From contig NC_091173.1 in the NCBI RefSeq assembly GCF_040958095.1, forward strand, positions 21,602,533 to 21,666,532: DNA of 64,000 nucleotides, written 5' to 3'. Under the pieces are notes generated by a model. The model saw only the letters and a program-made list of their open reading frames with translations. It searched no databases and was not told the DNA's origin. The translations under genes were made by a program, and so were the position numbers. The stretch is from Procambarus clarkii (taxonomy: Eukaryota; Arthropoda; Malacostraca; Decapoda; Cambaridae). Below, piece after piece: positions 45,115-64,000 of the stretch (position 1 is the stretch's first letter; the number at the start of each line of letters is the position of its first letter).

Positions 45115-46908
45115 TTGCGTTTGCGAGAAAAAACAAAGAGAGAGCGACTTACCAGCACTCTGCTATGCCCGTGTAAAGCATTCTGGGCAAAGAGTCCAAA
45201 ACAGGTGAATAAACTGAGGAAGACGGTGCCAGTAACGAAGTGTTGCCAGCTGTGGACAAGGCTGAACCACAACCCCACCACCACCACCACCAACACCTGC
45301 GGGGACAAGAGGGTCGTTGGTCACTGGGGAAGCGCTGCCTTCAGTGTACATTACCTGTATGAGGCTAAGCTAAATAAATGAAAGAATGTAAACAATTGTG
45401 GGACTAAATGTTATGGTCAAAGCTCAGCCCATCCTTCTAAAATGATAGTACTTATAGTCACTATTTGGTCTCTCAAAATGTTCACATTTTTATTACTGAA
45501 TTAGTCAAGATAGTATTCTAGAAAATCGGAAATGTAACTAAAGAACCTGAGTTAACTTGTCCAAGCAATCCCAGGCCTAATGCACGCTATCTTAGATCTG
45601 ATATAGTACAAATATGTGCTATACTAGGCCTAGAAATGTGTAAGTTTGGTATTAATTTTTTTTTCGCACTCTTTGGGGGTAACAGTACATATTGGTACGT
45701 TCGACCAAATAGTTGTCATAAGTATTATAATTTTAGGAGGATATGTTTTCTAAACTAACATACTTTCTTCAAAATAACATTAAATATTACCTCGAACTTT
45801 ATCTTAAATTAACCAGAAGTAACCTTCCTGAGCCCAACGATAAGACTGTTGACATATTCTTATATATTAAATCATAACTATCTTTTCAAGATAGTTACTT
45901 GCTTAGCCAACTGAATTTCGAGGTTCATTCCTCAGCCCATAAGTGCCTCTGTAACCTTTTCCACCGCCGCCCTCAGGATGGGTATAGGGTGTATGATAAA
46001 TTAATTAAACTATAAAAAACTTTCACCAAAGACCCCCCACCACCTGATGCCACACATAAGAAACAAACGTAGCCTACAACCAATTACAGTGGACCTGGTT
46101 AGGTTCGCCGGTCGGCCGCCGGAGGGAGCAGACCCGTCCTGTCCCCTCAGTTGTTGGGCGGATCGTGCAGTTGGTGGTTGAGCGGCAGTTTGAGTGCCCT
46201 GTTGGGTACCCTGCTAGTGCAGGGTGTGGATGCCCCCTCTCGAGCGTACGTCGTCGATTGGCCTTTAGTTTTCGTCGTCTATCAACCATACTGGACTTGG
46301 CATTGCCCTAGTGGAGGTACTGCGTGTGACGTTATCGGACCTGGTAGGGGTGTAGATTCTTCAAGCCCACCACCCTGTGGTGAAGTTTGTTCGCCCTGAG
46401 ATGTTCCGGGCATTTCTTAAAAAGTGTTATAGGGATGTTCGTTCCCTATGCCGGGTAATGCTGGTACGATGAAGGTCGTCAACCTGTCTGTGAAGTTGAC
46501 CACCCTGAAGCCATCAACACTGCCACTCTTCCGGTAATGAAAAGTGTCCTGAAGCTGGGCACCCTCATAAATACTGTCCGGCAGTATCCTCCCCGCCATA
46601 GCAGCCACATAGTAAGGACTGACGATTTAAAATGCTCGCACAGCACGCAGTATATCCTATCACGACCAAAGATCACATTCACTCCAAAATATCTACCATT
46701 TACGGGCTATTCATGCCCGTGCCACCTCTTGGGTGGCCTAATCTTCATCAATCAATGGGAAGAACCATACAGTAGTAACTATTTCACCCCATCTATACAC
46801 TAATGAGGAGGCTAACGTGGAGGATAAAGTAGAGGTAGAGGACAGACTCACCATCTGAGACACCTTCAGTATCCCTCGCGGACTCATAACGTAAGTCATA
46901 GGATCCAT
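44347..46908 (-). CDS. MARVEL-like four-TM membrane protein B
   Basis: Exons 46908-46852 (57 nt), 45296-45153 (144 nt) and 44520-44347 (174 nt), phase 0 throughout, encode 124 aa. It starts 'MDPMTYVMSPRGILKVSQM', where GILK is the usual entry to the first MARVEL helix. Hydrophobic stretches: 'VLVVVVVGLWFSLVHSW', 'VTGTVFLSLFTCFGLFAQNA', 'LLSGVLSIFFFVSGILVLA' and 'DACGAFSFFLCVIYGLDVFF'. The last helix contains 'ACGAF' and 'YGLDV', shared with protein C (ACGAF, YGVDV). It is an integral membrane protein, probably of vesicle or plasma membrane. Intron 1 holds repeat sequence (46080-46690); intron 2 holds a (GT)n tract and a SINE. Confidence 0.78.
44865..44945 (-). mobile_element. SINE fragment (same type as 13812-13935)
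   Basis: Contains 'gtttgcgggggttgagctct' and 'tttttggtcccgcct', preceded by two 'actcacctagttgt' copies. It lies in intron 2 of MARVEL-like gene B. Confidence 0.6.
45009..45118. repeat. (GT)n / (GCGT)n microsatellite
   Basis: A GT run followed by alternating gtgc/gcgt blocks, 35 bp from exon 2 of MARVEL-like gene B. Confidence 0.95.
46080..46690. mobile_element. Unassigned repeat, plus-strand LINE ORF1-like piece and an opposite-strand piece
   Basis: A GC-richer block within intron 1 of MARVEL-like gene B. On the plus strand, about 46352-46450, one frame reads 'HHPVVKFVRPEMFRAFLKKC', which looks like a protein segment but matches nothing that I can name. From about 46455 to 46608 the better frame is on the minus strand ('DTFHYRKSGSVDGFRVVNFT'). 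A retroelement 5' part or a composite of two repeats is possible. Confidence 0.3.
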
Positions 46909-46919
46909 CTTGATGGAAG

Positions 46920-49050
46920 GGCGGGAGCTTGTGTGTGCAGGCGTGAAGGCTGTGGGCGTGGGAGAGAGCTCGAGAAGTCTAGTAGTGACGATTAGCTACG
47001 CGAGTAGGCGAAGAATCCTGGTGGCGGTAATGGGAGCGAGGAGGAGGGTGGGGTTAGGGCGCGTGAGGAGTGGGCATCTATAAGTCAGGTCGAGGCCGTA
47101 AAAATTAAATATAGAGTACAGGTTATAGTAGCAAGTGTGCAGGGGAGGGGGGGGGGAGAGTAGGAAGTTATCTTGTGGCTCCAAACTGGTGGCGTAGAGG
47201 GTTTGAGGGCGGAGAAGAGCTGTGGGTGGGTGTGGAGGGATGGGCGCGGGCGTGAGGTGGGCTCCACAAGCAGGGGAAGACTAGACGGTGTTGCCTCCAC
47301 CAAGACACTCTACACGAGAGAGAAATCTAATCACCGCTGATAAGTGACAAAGGTCTTACCTTCTGGTATTTCCTCGTATATATATATACTATACTACGTT
47401 AAGGTACTGTGGCAACCTATACCTTGTGAAGGTTCCGGGGATCAACGGCCCTGCGGCCCGCACATAAAAAAAAAAATACTGTTCGGTTTTAGATAATGTA
47501 ATAAATAATATATCATATGGGACGTCCGTCAATGCATTTAGTTATTACCACCAAGCGTGGTAATAACGTACCCTTCGCCTCCGGTACCACAGCCAGTGTA
47601 CCGCACTAGCACCTTCAACTCATCAACTAACACTTCAATCTAAAGCCTGGATCTGAGCACACGTGAGAAGATACGGAATAGAGAAGACATGATAACGGCA
47701 TAAAATATTATCAGAGGAATAGACACGGTACAACAAAGAGGCGTTGTTTACTAAGAGTAACGAGGGAACTACCATGGAAGGACTACAGGAGAACGTCAAG
47801 CAGGACGTCTTTAATGTAAGGGCAGCGCCCAAATATATTGTTTAGAGGGTAAATTTTAGTCGATTCATTAAATAGCCAAAAAGATAGAATCAAACATAAT
47901 TAAGAGGGTCGGAAGTCTATGCATTAGCTGGGATTATGGGGCTCAGGAGCTAGAGCTCGACCTCACAAACGCATTTGGGTGAATAAATTAAGGCGAGCAC
48001 GTAGACCCAACTCATATGACTAACTATAGTAAGAGGCATGACAGGAGGCTGGCAAGATTGATAAGATAAAACCTGCTAAAAAAAACTTTATCCAATATTG
48101 TAGGTTGGGCGTAGTGTGCGCTTATCTACTCCTTCCTCAAACTCACAAGCTCCTTGTGAGTTTGGCCTTACAACCTCTCCCTTGTTGCTCATGTGTGAGG
48201 TACAACTGCTTCCTTCTCTCCAGCGCCTTCTGAAGGCGTGGTCGGTTTGGCCAGCCACTGTCGCTTCCACTAGACCTTGACACCATCACATAATATTAGA
48301 GGAAATGTCAGATCCTGTTTACACACACATCTCCTGTGCCAGGTGAATACGACGGGCTTACCATAGTCCGTGCTGCTTGGAACGTTTTGTTCCGTGTAGC
48401 TGAATCTAAAACAACAAACATAAAACATCCTGTTTACAGCCACATACCCACTCATAGTTGTCTCATCTACGACCCTACGTCCGGTATTTTGGTTGGGTGT
48501 TGGTCTTAAGACCTATCAACCTCGGGAGGGCTATTTACGCCACAGTTTCTTTGTAATTGACATAGCGACCAACCAGCGAGTGTACTTAAGTCCTGAACAC
48601 AGTTCTCATGTCCTGTGTCCTTGTATTGTGCCTTGTGTTCTCTGTCATCTGTTTACAAGTGGACGGAGCAGCACTTAATTGTCGTTTTATATAAATGAAA
48701 CAAATCGTCAGAGGACGTATATCAAGTAAAATGTACAGACAAACTATATACACACCGAGACGTGTATTCCACTTGTGTGTGTATATACACCACGTTTACT
48801 TTAGGTCTGACTTATATCATGGATTATATAATCCTTCAGGGTGTGATAGGACTCAAGCCCAACACTAAACCAACAGAGGATATATTCTGTAGGACATAAT
48901 CATGAGTACCAACAGACAAACGTATCTGTAATCTCTGTGTTCCAAAATGCCGGTACTTTACACAGCTGAGCTGGTGCGTCTGGTCAAGGCACAGAAACAT
49001 CTCGTCGTAACTGCTCCAGCCACACAACAGGGAACTTGTAATGACAATAG
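46920..49050. other. Upstream of MARVEL-like gene B, no gene assigned
   Basis: About 2.1 kb with only short frames. The first 400 bp is the presumed promoter flank of the gene starting at 46908. No RNA gene or named repeat was seen. Confidence 0.35.
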
Positions 49051-49059
49051 TAATTCAAA

Positions 49060-50815
49060 TTAAAAATTCAAATTCAAATGTTTATTCAGGTAAAAATACA
49101 TACATAGATGAGTTATAAATTTTTGATTTATAGATAGAGCTAGTACATACAATACCTAAATCAACTAATAAGCACAGCGTGTCGGGCAAGGTGTGGGGGA
49201 AAGAAACACTTAGATTAAAACTTAATACTAATTGAGATTAAAATATAAATTGTATTGAAAATTAAAAAAAAAGGGGGGGGGGACATGGCAGTAATCAGCA
49301 ATTATACAAGTTGGTCAACAACCAGTGTTGCCTGAAATTAGCAAGACATGGGTTGACATTTAGGAGGTAAGGTAGGTTACAAGGAGTTTATTAGGTAGTA
49401 TTTAGTTTTTCTCTTAAACTGGTTGAGAGAGGTACAGCCTTTGACATGATTGGGAAGGTCATTCCACATTCTGGGTCCCTTGATTTGTAGAGCTTTTCTA
49501 GTTTGGTTAAGTCGTACTCTTGGAATATCAAATAGGTATTTGTTTCTGGTGTGGTGCTCATGGGTTCTGTTACAACCTTCTAGGAAGCTTTTGGGGTCAG
49601 GACTGGCATTACACTTCAGAGTTTTAAATATATAGAGTACACTTGAGAGGATGTGCAGTGACTTAATATCTAACATTCAGAGATTTAAGTAAGGGTACCG
49701 AGTGCTGTCTGAGGCCAGAATTTGATATTGTTCTAATAGCAGCTTTGTGTTAATTAGAGGACGTAGATGATTTTGGGTAGTAGAATCTCAAGCACAAATA
49801 CCATTGTTGAGATAAAGATTGATGAGAGAGTAATAGTGCGTCACCAGGGCAGGACGAGGTACATAATATCTGATCTTAAAAAGAATGCCAACAGTTTTTT
49901 ATTTTTTTATATATATTTAGAATGTGTCCCTGAAAATTCAGCTTGTTATCGATGAGGACACCAAGGAATTTACCATTTACTTTGTTATTAATTTGGGTAT
50001 TGTTTATTCTTAGATTAATTTGATCTGAGGATAAATTACTAAACAAAATATAGAAGGTTTTGTCAATGTTAAGTGTGAGTTTGCTAGCAGTCAGCCAAAG
50101 ATGGACTTTATTTAGTTCAGTATTCACTGAAACATTCAGAGCAAGAGGGTCAGGACTGGAGAAAATGAAGGTTGTGTCATCAGCAATTAAAACTGGTTTG
50201 AGGTGTTGAGAGAAATTTGGTAGGTCATTAATGTAGATGAGAAAGAGGAGAGGGCCAAGTATGCTGCCCTGTGGAACACCAGTGTTGTTGGATAGGGTGG
50301 GAGAAATGGAATTATTCACAGAAACATACTGGAGCCTGTCAGTCAGGTAAGACTGAAGGTATTGGAGTGACCTCTGACTTCATAATGATGTAATTCAAGA
50401 AAAAAGTTTTTAGTAGTTGACAGTGTCAAAAGCCTTACGTAGGTAAAAAAATAACTCGTCAGGGAACTCCTTTTTATAAAGAGCTGCATGTATCAAGTTA
50501 ATCATACTAATCAGTGCATCGTTAGTGCTTTTTTTGGGTCTGAAGCCATATTGTCAAGAGCTAAGTATATTGTGTTTGGGTAGATAAGATTAAAGCTGCT
50601 AGTAGATTAGCTTTTCAAATATTTTTGGCAAGGTTGGCAGAATTGATATAGGTCTGAAATTGCCGACATCAGTGAGATCACCACATTTATGGACTTGGGT
50701 TACTCTTGCTTTTTTAAAATATCCGGAAAGGTTTGGAGTTCAAGTGATTTGTTGAAGAGCAATGCAATGGCAGGAGCTAGAAATCTGGATTTTTTTTCTT
50801 TTGTAAATTAGAGTT
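49060..50815 (-). mobile_element. LINE, 5'-truncated, RT core to 3' UTR
   Basis: Minus-strand frames, broken by frameshifts and stops, follow the order expected of a non-LTR element: RT motif 'GVPQGSILGPLLFLIYINDL', catalytic 'ADDTTFIFSSPDP', 'KLTLNIDKTFYILFSN', 'GKFLGVLIDNKLNFQGHI', then 'GPRMWNDLPNHVKGCTSLNQ' near the C-terminus (49480). The 3' UTR reaches about 49065 ('ttattcaggtaaaaatacat' on the plus strand). It is the same family as 20395-21030, with the shared 'FLIYINDLP' region nearly identical at DNA level. No endonuclease domain remains. Confidence 0.85.
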
Positions 50816-50869
50816 GGCCAATGTGCATAGACTACTATTTAAAAAAAAATAATTTAAAAATGGATATTC

Positions 50870-51010
50870 GCTTGAAGGCAGGCTAAGAGCAGGGAAACTA
50901 GGACGGAGTGAAGGAACGGTGCCCAACCACTTGAATTATCGAGGATTAAACGGTGACCATGCAAGAAGCGAAGCCGGCACTATACCGACCAGTCCAAGCT
51001 GAAGGACGAG
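50870..51010 (-). mobile_element. tRNA-derived SINE, diverged copy
   Basis: It resembles the element at 41390-41600 ('cggtgcccaaccacttgaat', 'gcaagaagcgaagccggcac'). It ends 45 bp from the stop codon of MARVEL-like gene C, so it probably supplies part of that gene's 3' UTR. Confidence 0.55.
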
Positions 51011-51054
51011 AAAGAGTGTGTTGGATGGCGCTTAACCCGGAGGTAAGGAGAACC

Positions 51055-52054
51055 TCACTGGGAAAAACTTTTGCCTGTCAGGCCGACGTCAACGCCGTAG
51101 GCCAGGAACGCGAGGATGCAGAAGGCCCCGCAGGCCTGGAGCTGCGCAGAGTGCGATGCTTTCACAAAGATCAGTATGCCAGCTGTCAGGAAGAGTATGG
51201 CCAACACCGCGCTAATCACAACTTCCTGTAAGACAAATGTAAATATATTAAGAGACAATATCAGGAGCACAAGAATTGAAAATATCATTCCACAACATGA
51301 CTCTTCACCGCAAAAAGAGAGGCGCTACGAGTGTCTCGATAATGAGGCACTCGCGAGGTACTGTAGCGGGGGAGACACTTGGGTGAGGGGCACAGATCTG
51401 ATTAACGTGGGAGAGAAACACCCAAACTGAGTGAGAGTTTGTTGGGAGAGATCACAACAAACTTTACTGACTTTCTTTTATAGATGACGTCTACATGAAA
51501 GGAATTTATCAAATATATTTCATCTGAGATCTCATGAAGATTTTAGAAAAAACACTTTGTCTGCAAATGTCGTTACTCTACCAACTAAGTGGTTCGACAT
51601 AAATTGGAGAGAATCAACTTACCGCGTAACGCGACGGTCCTTGTAGCAAGTTCTGCACCATGACGGCCACGATGGTAATGATGGAGGCGACTGTGGCTCC
51701 AGTAGGCACGTGCAACCAGAAGTGAATTGCGTCAAACCAGGTGACCATTGCCACCATAACGAACACCTGTAGGGAGAGACTACAGTCAACCAGGTGGTTT
51801 CTCATTGGTCGCGTAAGGCCTCGCTCTCCAGAACACCAACACTACACCAGAGCACCAACACTGCACCAGAACACCAACACCACACCAGAGCACCAAGACC
51901 ACACCACAACACCAACACCACACCATAACACCAACACCACACCACAACACCAGAGCACCAACACCACAACACCAACAATACTATGGCCTAAACTTACCAG
52001 CTCGACTATCCGGACAATTCCTTGAGGAGTGGTCAGGTATGAAGTATTAACCAT
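51055..52054 (-). CDS. MARVEL-like four-TM membrane protein C
   Basis: Exons 52054-51998 (57 nt), 51766-51623 (144 nt) and 51225-51055 (171 nt), all phase 0, give 123 aa. It begins 'MVNTSYLTTPQGIVRIVEL' (compare 'MDPMTYVMSPRGILKVSQM' in protein B). Hydrophobic segments: 'VFVMVAMVTWFDAIHFWL', 'ATVASIITIVAVMVQNLL', 'EVVISAVLAILFLTAGILIF' and 'QACGAFCILAFLAYGVDVGL'. Exons 1 and 2 equal those of gene B in length and phase, and exon 3 differs by one codon, so B and C are tandem duplicates 4.1 kb apart on the same strand. Function is unknown beyond the MARVEL-type membrane fold. Confidence 0.78.
51835..51975. repeat. CACCAACAC-type short tandem repeat
   Basis: Degenerate repeats of 'accaacaccacacc' and relatives in intron 1 of MARVEL-like gene C. 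Confidence 0.8.
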
Positions 52055-52479
52055 GTTGAGGATTCGTGGTGTGGGTGTTGGACCTGGGCGTGCGGGTACG
52101 CGTGGACGGAGGCGAGGAAGTGGGCGTACTGATGACGAGGGCGGCCGGGTGTCTGGTACTTATCCACCTTCCTTATCTGTGTCCATAGCGAGGAGGTGGC
52201 ATCGTTCCCTCATCACCTGGATGGCGGTCGTGATATGACGATATATCTAGAGTGTGAGGTCCTTCCGGTGTATGACGCAAGACAGGTTTATCAGTCACTC
52301 ATCACCAAGCCCTCACTACCAGCCCCTCACTACCAGCCCCTCACCACCAGCTCCTCACCACCAGCAGTACATCCACACAGTAGCACACTGTGATGTGGTG
52401 GAGGCTGACTCCATACACAGTTTCAAATGTAGATATGATAGAGCCCAGTAGGCTCAGGACCCTGTACACCAGTTGATTG

Positions 52480-52560
52480 ACAGTTGAGAGGCGGGACCAA
52501 AGAGCCAGATCTCAACCCCCCGCAAGCACAAATAGATGAGTACAAATAGGTGAGTACAGT
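52480..52560 (+). mobile_element. SINE fragment (same type as 13812 and 44865)
   Basis: Contains 'ggcgggaccaaagagccaga', 'caaccccccgcaagcacaaa' and a duplicated 'aggtgagtac'-like tail. It is intergenic between MARVEL-like gene C and the amylase-like gene. Confidence 0.65.
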
Positions 52561-52803
52561 AGTACATCCATTCCACAGTACACACACACACACACAGCAG
52601 TACACCCACACGACAGTACACCCACACATGGTACACGCACACAACAGTACACCCACACAGCAGTACACCCAACGGTACACCCAACGGTACACCCAGACAA
52701 CGGTACACCCACATACCAGTTGACACCATATCAGCTTATCTATAGAATAAGCACCTCGGACATAGCGGGCTAAGGTAAGTGAATAGTCACTGATTCATAT
52801 ATA

Positions 52804-52809
52804 TTTATT
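52804..52809 (-). terminator. Polyadenylation signal of the amylase-like gene
   Basis: AATAAA on the minus strand, about 195 nt after the stop codon at 53005 and preceded by ordinary unique sequence. This gives a compact 3' UTR. Confidence 0.6.
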
Positions 52810-53004
52810 ACAGGCCAATGTACATCACGTCCGTTCCAACGTACAGCGTTCGCACAAGGCAGCTTAAGGCTCGACCCAAGTACGGAATCAATGATATGAA
52901 AAAAATGGGTTCTCGAGGGCGAGAACTTCAACAAGGTCGAGTCGCGGTTCCCGAAGCCCATGGGGACATCAAGAGAACGGTCCTTGGTGAAGTGTAGTTT
53001 CCTC

Positions 53005-62881
<9,877 letters not shown>

Positions 62882-63138
62882 CTGCAACACACACATTCAA
62901 CATCAGGAGTGACGCCTTGCGTCATCTGCAACACAACCTTCAGAGCAACGCAACATAGATAGTCATTAATTGTTTTTGTCTGTTCAATAAACTATTCTAA
63001 TGGAGTAATATTAAACAGTTTCGTCACTAACGACAATAAGGCACCGCAGCCTAGCAGGACACCACAAGCAAGTAATTATTAAAGTTAAACCATTTGGGTT
63101 TAATGACAACTGAGGTAGACAGCAGCGTGGTGCTACCC

Positions 63139-63260
63139 TATTCTGTACAAAGACCCTATTCTGTACAAAGACCCTATTCTGTACAAAGACCCTATTCTGT
63201 ACAAAGACCCTATTCTGTACAAAGACCCTATTCTGCACAAGGACCATATTCTGTACAAAG
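63139..63260. repeat. 18-bp tandem repeat
   Basis: About seven head-to-tail copies of an 18-bp unit with core 'ctattctgtacaaag', without spacers, 260-380 bp upstream of the amylase-like signal-peptide exon. Confidence 0.9.
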
Positions 63261-63294
63261 AATGGCAGGGTGAAGATCAAGAGCTACCTATAAG

Positions 63295-63560
63295 TTAGTT
63301 AGTCTTGCATGGGATGTGAGTCTTTGGGAACAGCATGAGAATATTTTCGAATATCCATGATTGAATGACATAGTTACAGAGCTCAAAGCATCTCGTGCCA
63401 TTTGGTTTAAAACCATTCATAACTGAGTATTCACTAATATAGTGTTGAGTGGGTTCTAGCTCATATTCACATACATAGTTTACATTTGGAGTGCTCACTG
63501 CTGTGAAATTCACTATCTGAAACCACCTGCCATAAGCAAACGATATCGCACCCAAATTCT
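63295..63560 (-). mobile_element. LINE reverse transcriptase C-terminal fragment
   Basis: The minus-strand frame 'ISEYSVMNGFKPNGTRCFEL' followed by 'FENILMLFPKTHIPCKTN' resembles the RT thumb region ('W...NGFK.N..KT...F') of Jockey/I-type elements. The block at 63700-63880 may be a degenerate RNase H part of the same element, by likeness to 34144-34510, but the order would then be rearranged. Confidence 0.5.
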
Positions 63561-63879
63561 GGTAATTACAATATATGCCACACTGGGGGAGGTTTTATTT
63601 TGTCTGATCATAGAGTGCTCAGCTCCCAACACTACTGTTTATACTAGACTTTTGAGCCCTATGCATGTTAGTGATAAATCTTATATCAGATCTTGTTTCT
63701 TGAAGTAGTGTAGTTTTGATAAGAGAGAGACTGGAATACTCAAGTCCAGTTCTATATCAAGTCTCTCAGTGCAAACTGTCATGTCTGTATCATCATGTGG
63801 ATAATACCTATGTGAGATGTTAGCCTTCATATCGATAGTCTGCAAGTCTTTCTCGTTGCTTCAATTATATTATATTAGA

Positions 63880-64000
63880 TTGGGTATCCGGCGGCGCCCG
63901 GGTCTATCTCCTCCCTCCCTCCTCACCAAATCTTGCCCCTCCCCTTTCTTTCCCGCCCCTCCTGTCTCTCCATGCATTAAGCGTCAAAGTGCATAAGCGT
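63880..64000. other. Polypyrimidine-rich window edge
   Basis: A C/T-rich stretch ('ctcctccctccctcctcacc') at the right border; no gene was seen. Confidence 0.4.

Overview
This is a eukaryotic, animal nuclear window: intron-rich genes, tRNA-derived SINEs, LINE fragments and many microsatellites. The dispersed repeats (several SINE types, LINE 3' ends, AT-rich introns with long (TA)n, (GA)n and (CA)n) are the kind seen in decapod crustaceans, most likely a crayfish. That placement is inference from repeat style and from the invertebrate form of the amylase; no species marker is present.

Layout. 1-5 kb: LINE 3' ends, polypyrimidine and TGCC satellites, and a long-inverted-repeat element. 6.1-18.3 kb, minus strand: a CLCC1 (ER chloride channel CLIC-like 1) gene with ten recognisable coding exons; its introns hold a LINE with a 5' inversion, a TTAA-flanked piggyBac-like miniature element and SINEs. 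19.8-20.25 kb: probable shared promoter zone, because 22.0-28.1 kb on the plus strand is a complete LRR1 gene (CUL2 ubiquitin-ligase substrate receptor, 7 coding exons, 413 aa, two GC-AG introns). 28.3-29.6 kb: GC-rich repeat. 29.7-33.3 kb, minus: a three-exon secreted, Thr-rich mucin-like protein of about 893 aa with a basic Trp/Lys-rich head and an acidic Tyr-rich tail, which I cannot assign to a family. 38.99-40.9 kb, plus, and 44.3-46.9 and 51.1-52.05 kb, minus: three small four-TM MARVEL-like genes (161, 124 and 123 aa), all with phase-0 introns; the two minus-strand ones have almost identical exon lengths. 53.0-62.9 kb, minus: an alpha-amylase (GH13) gene with 13 recognised coding exons, a Thr-rich linker and a C-terminal accessory domain.

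The most notable observation is that this amylase is open and canonically spliced through all 13 recognised exons, yet the catalytic nucleophile (D197 in pancreatic numbering) is Gly and the active-site histidines H101, H201 and H299 are Asn, Tyr and Gln. The general acid E233, D300, the chloride ligands and the fold motifs remain. It reads as a secreted amylase pseudoenzyme carrying an extra C-terminal domain. Splice donors of two consecutive exons in the same gene are duplicated in tandem.

The genes are a mixture of housekeeping (CLCC1, LRR1) and probable epithelial or secreted functions (MARVEL proteins, mucin-like protein, amylase-like protein); nothing in the sequence shows that they form one pathway. 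All exon models were joined by eye from splice signals and reading phase and have not been tested against transcripts.
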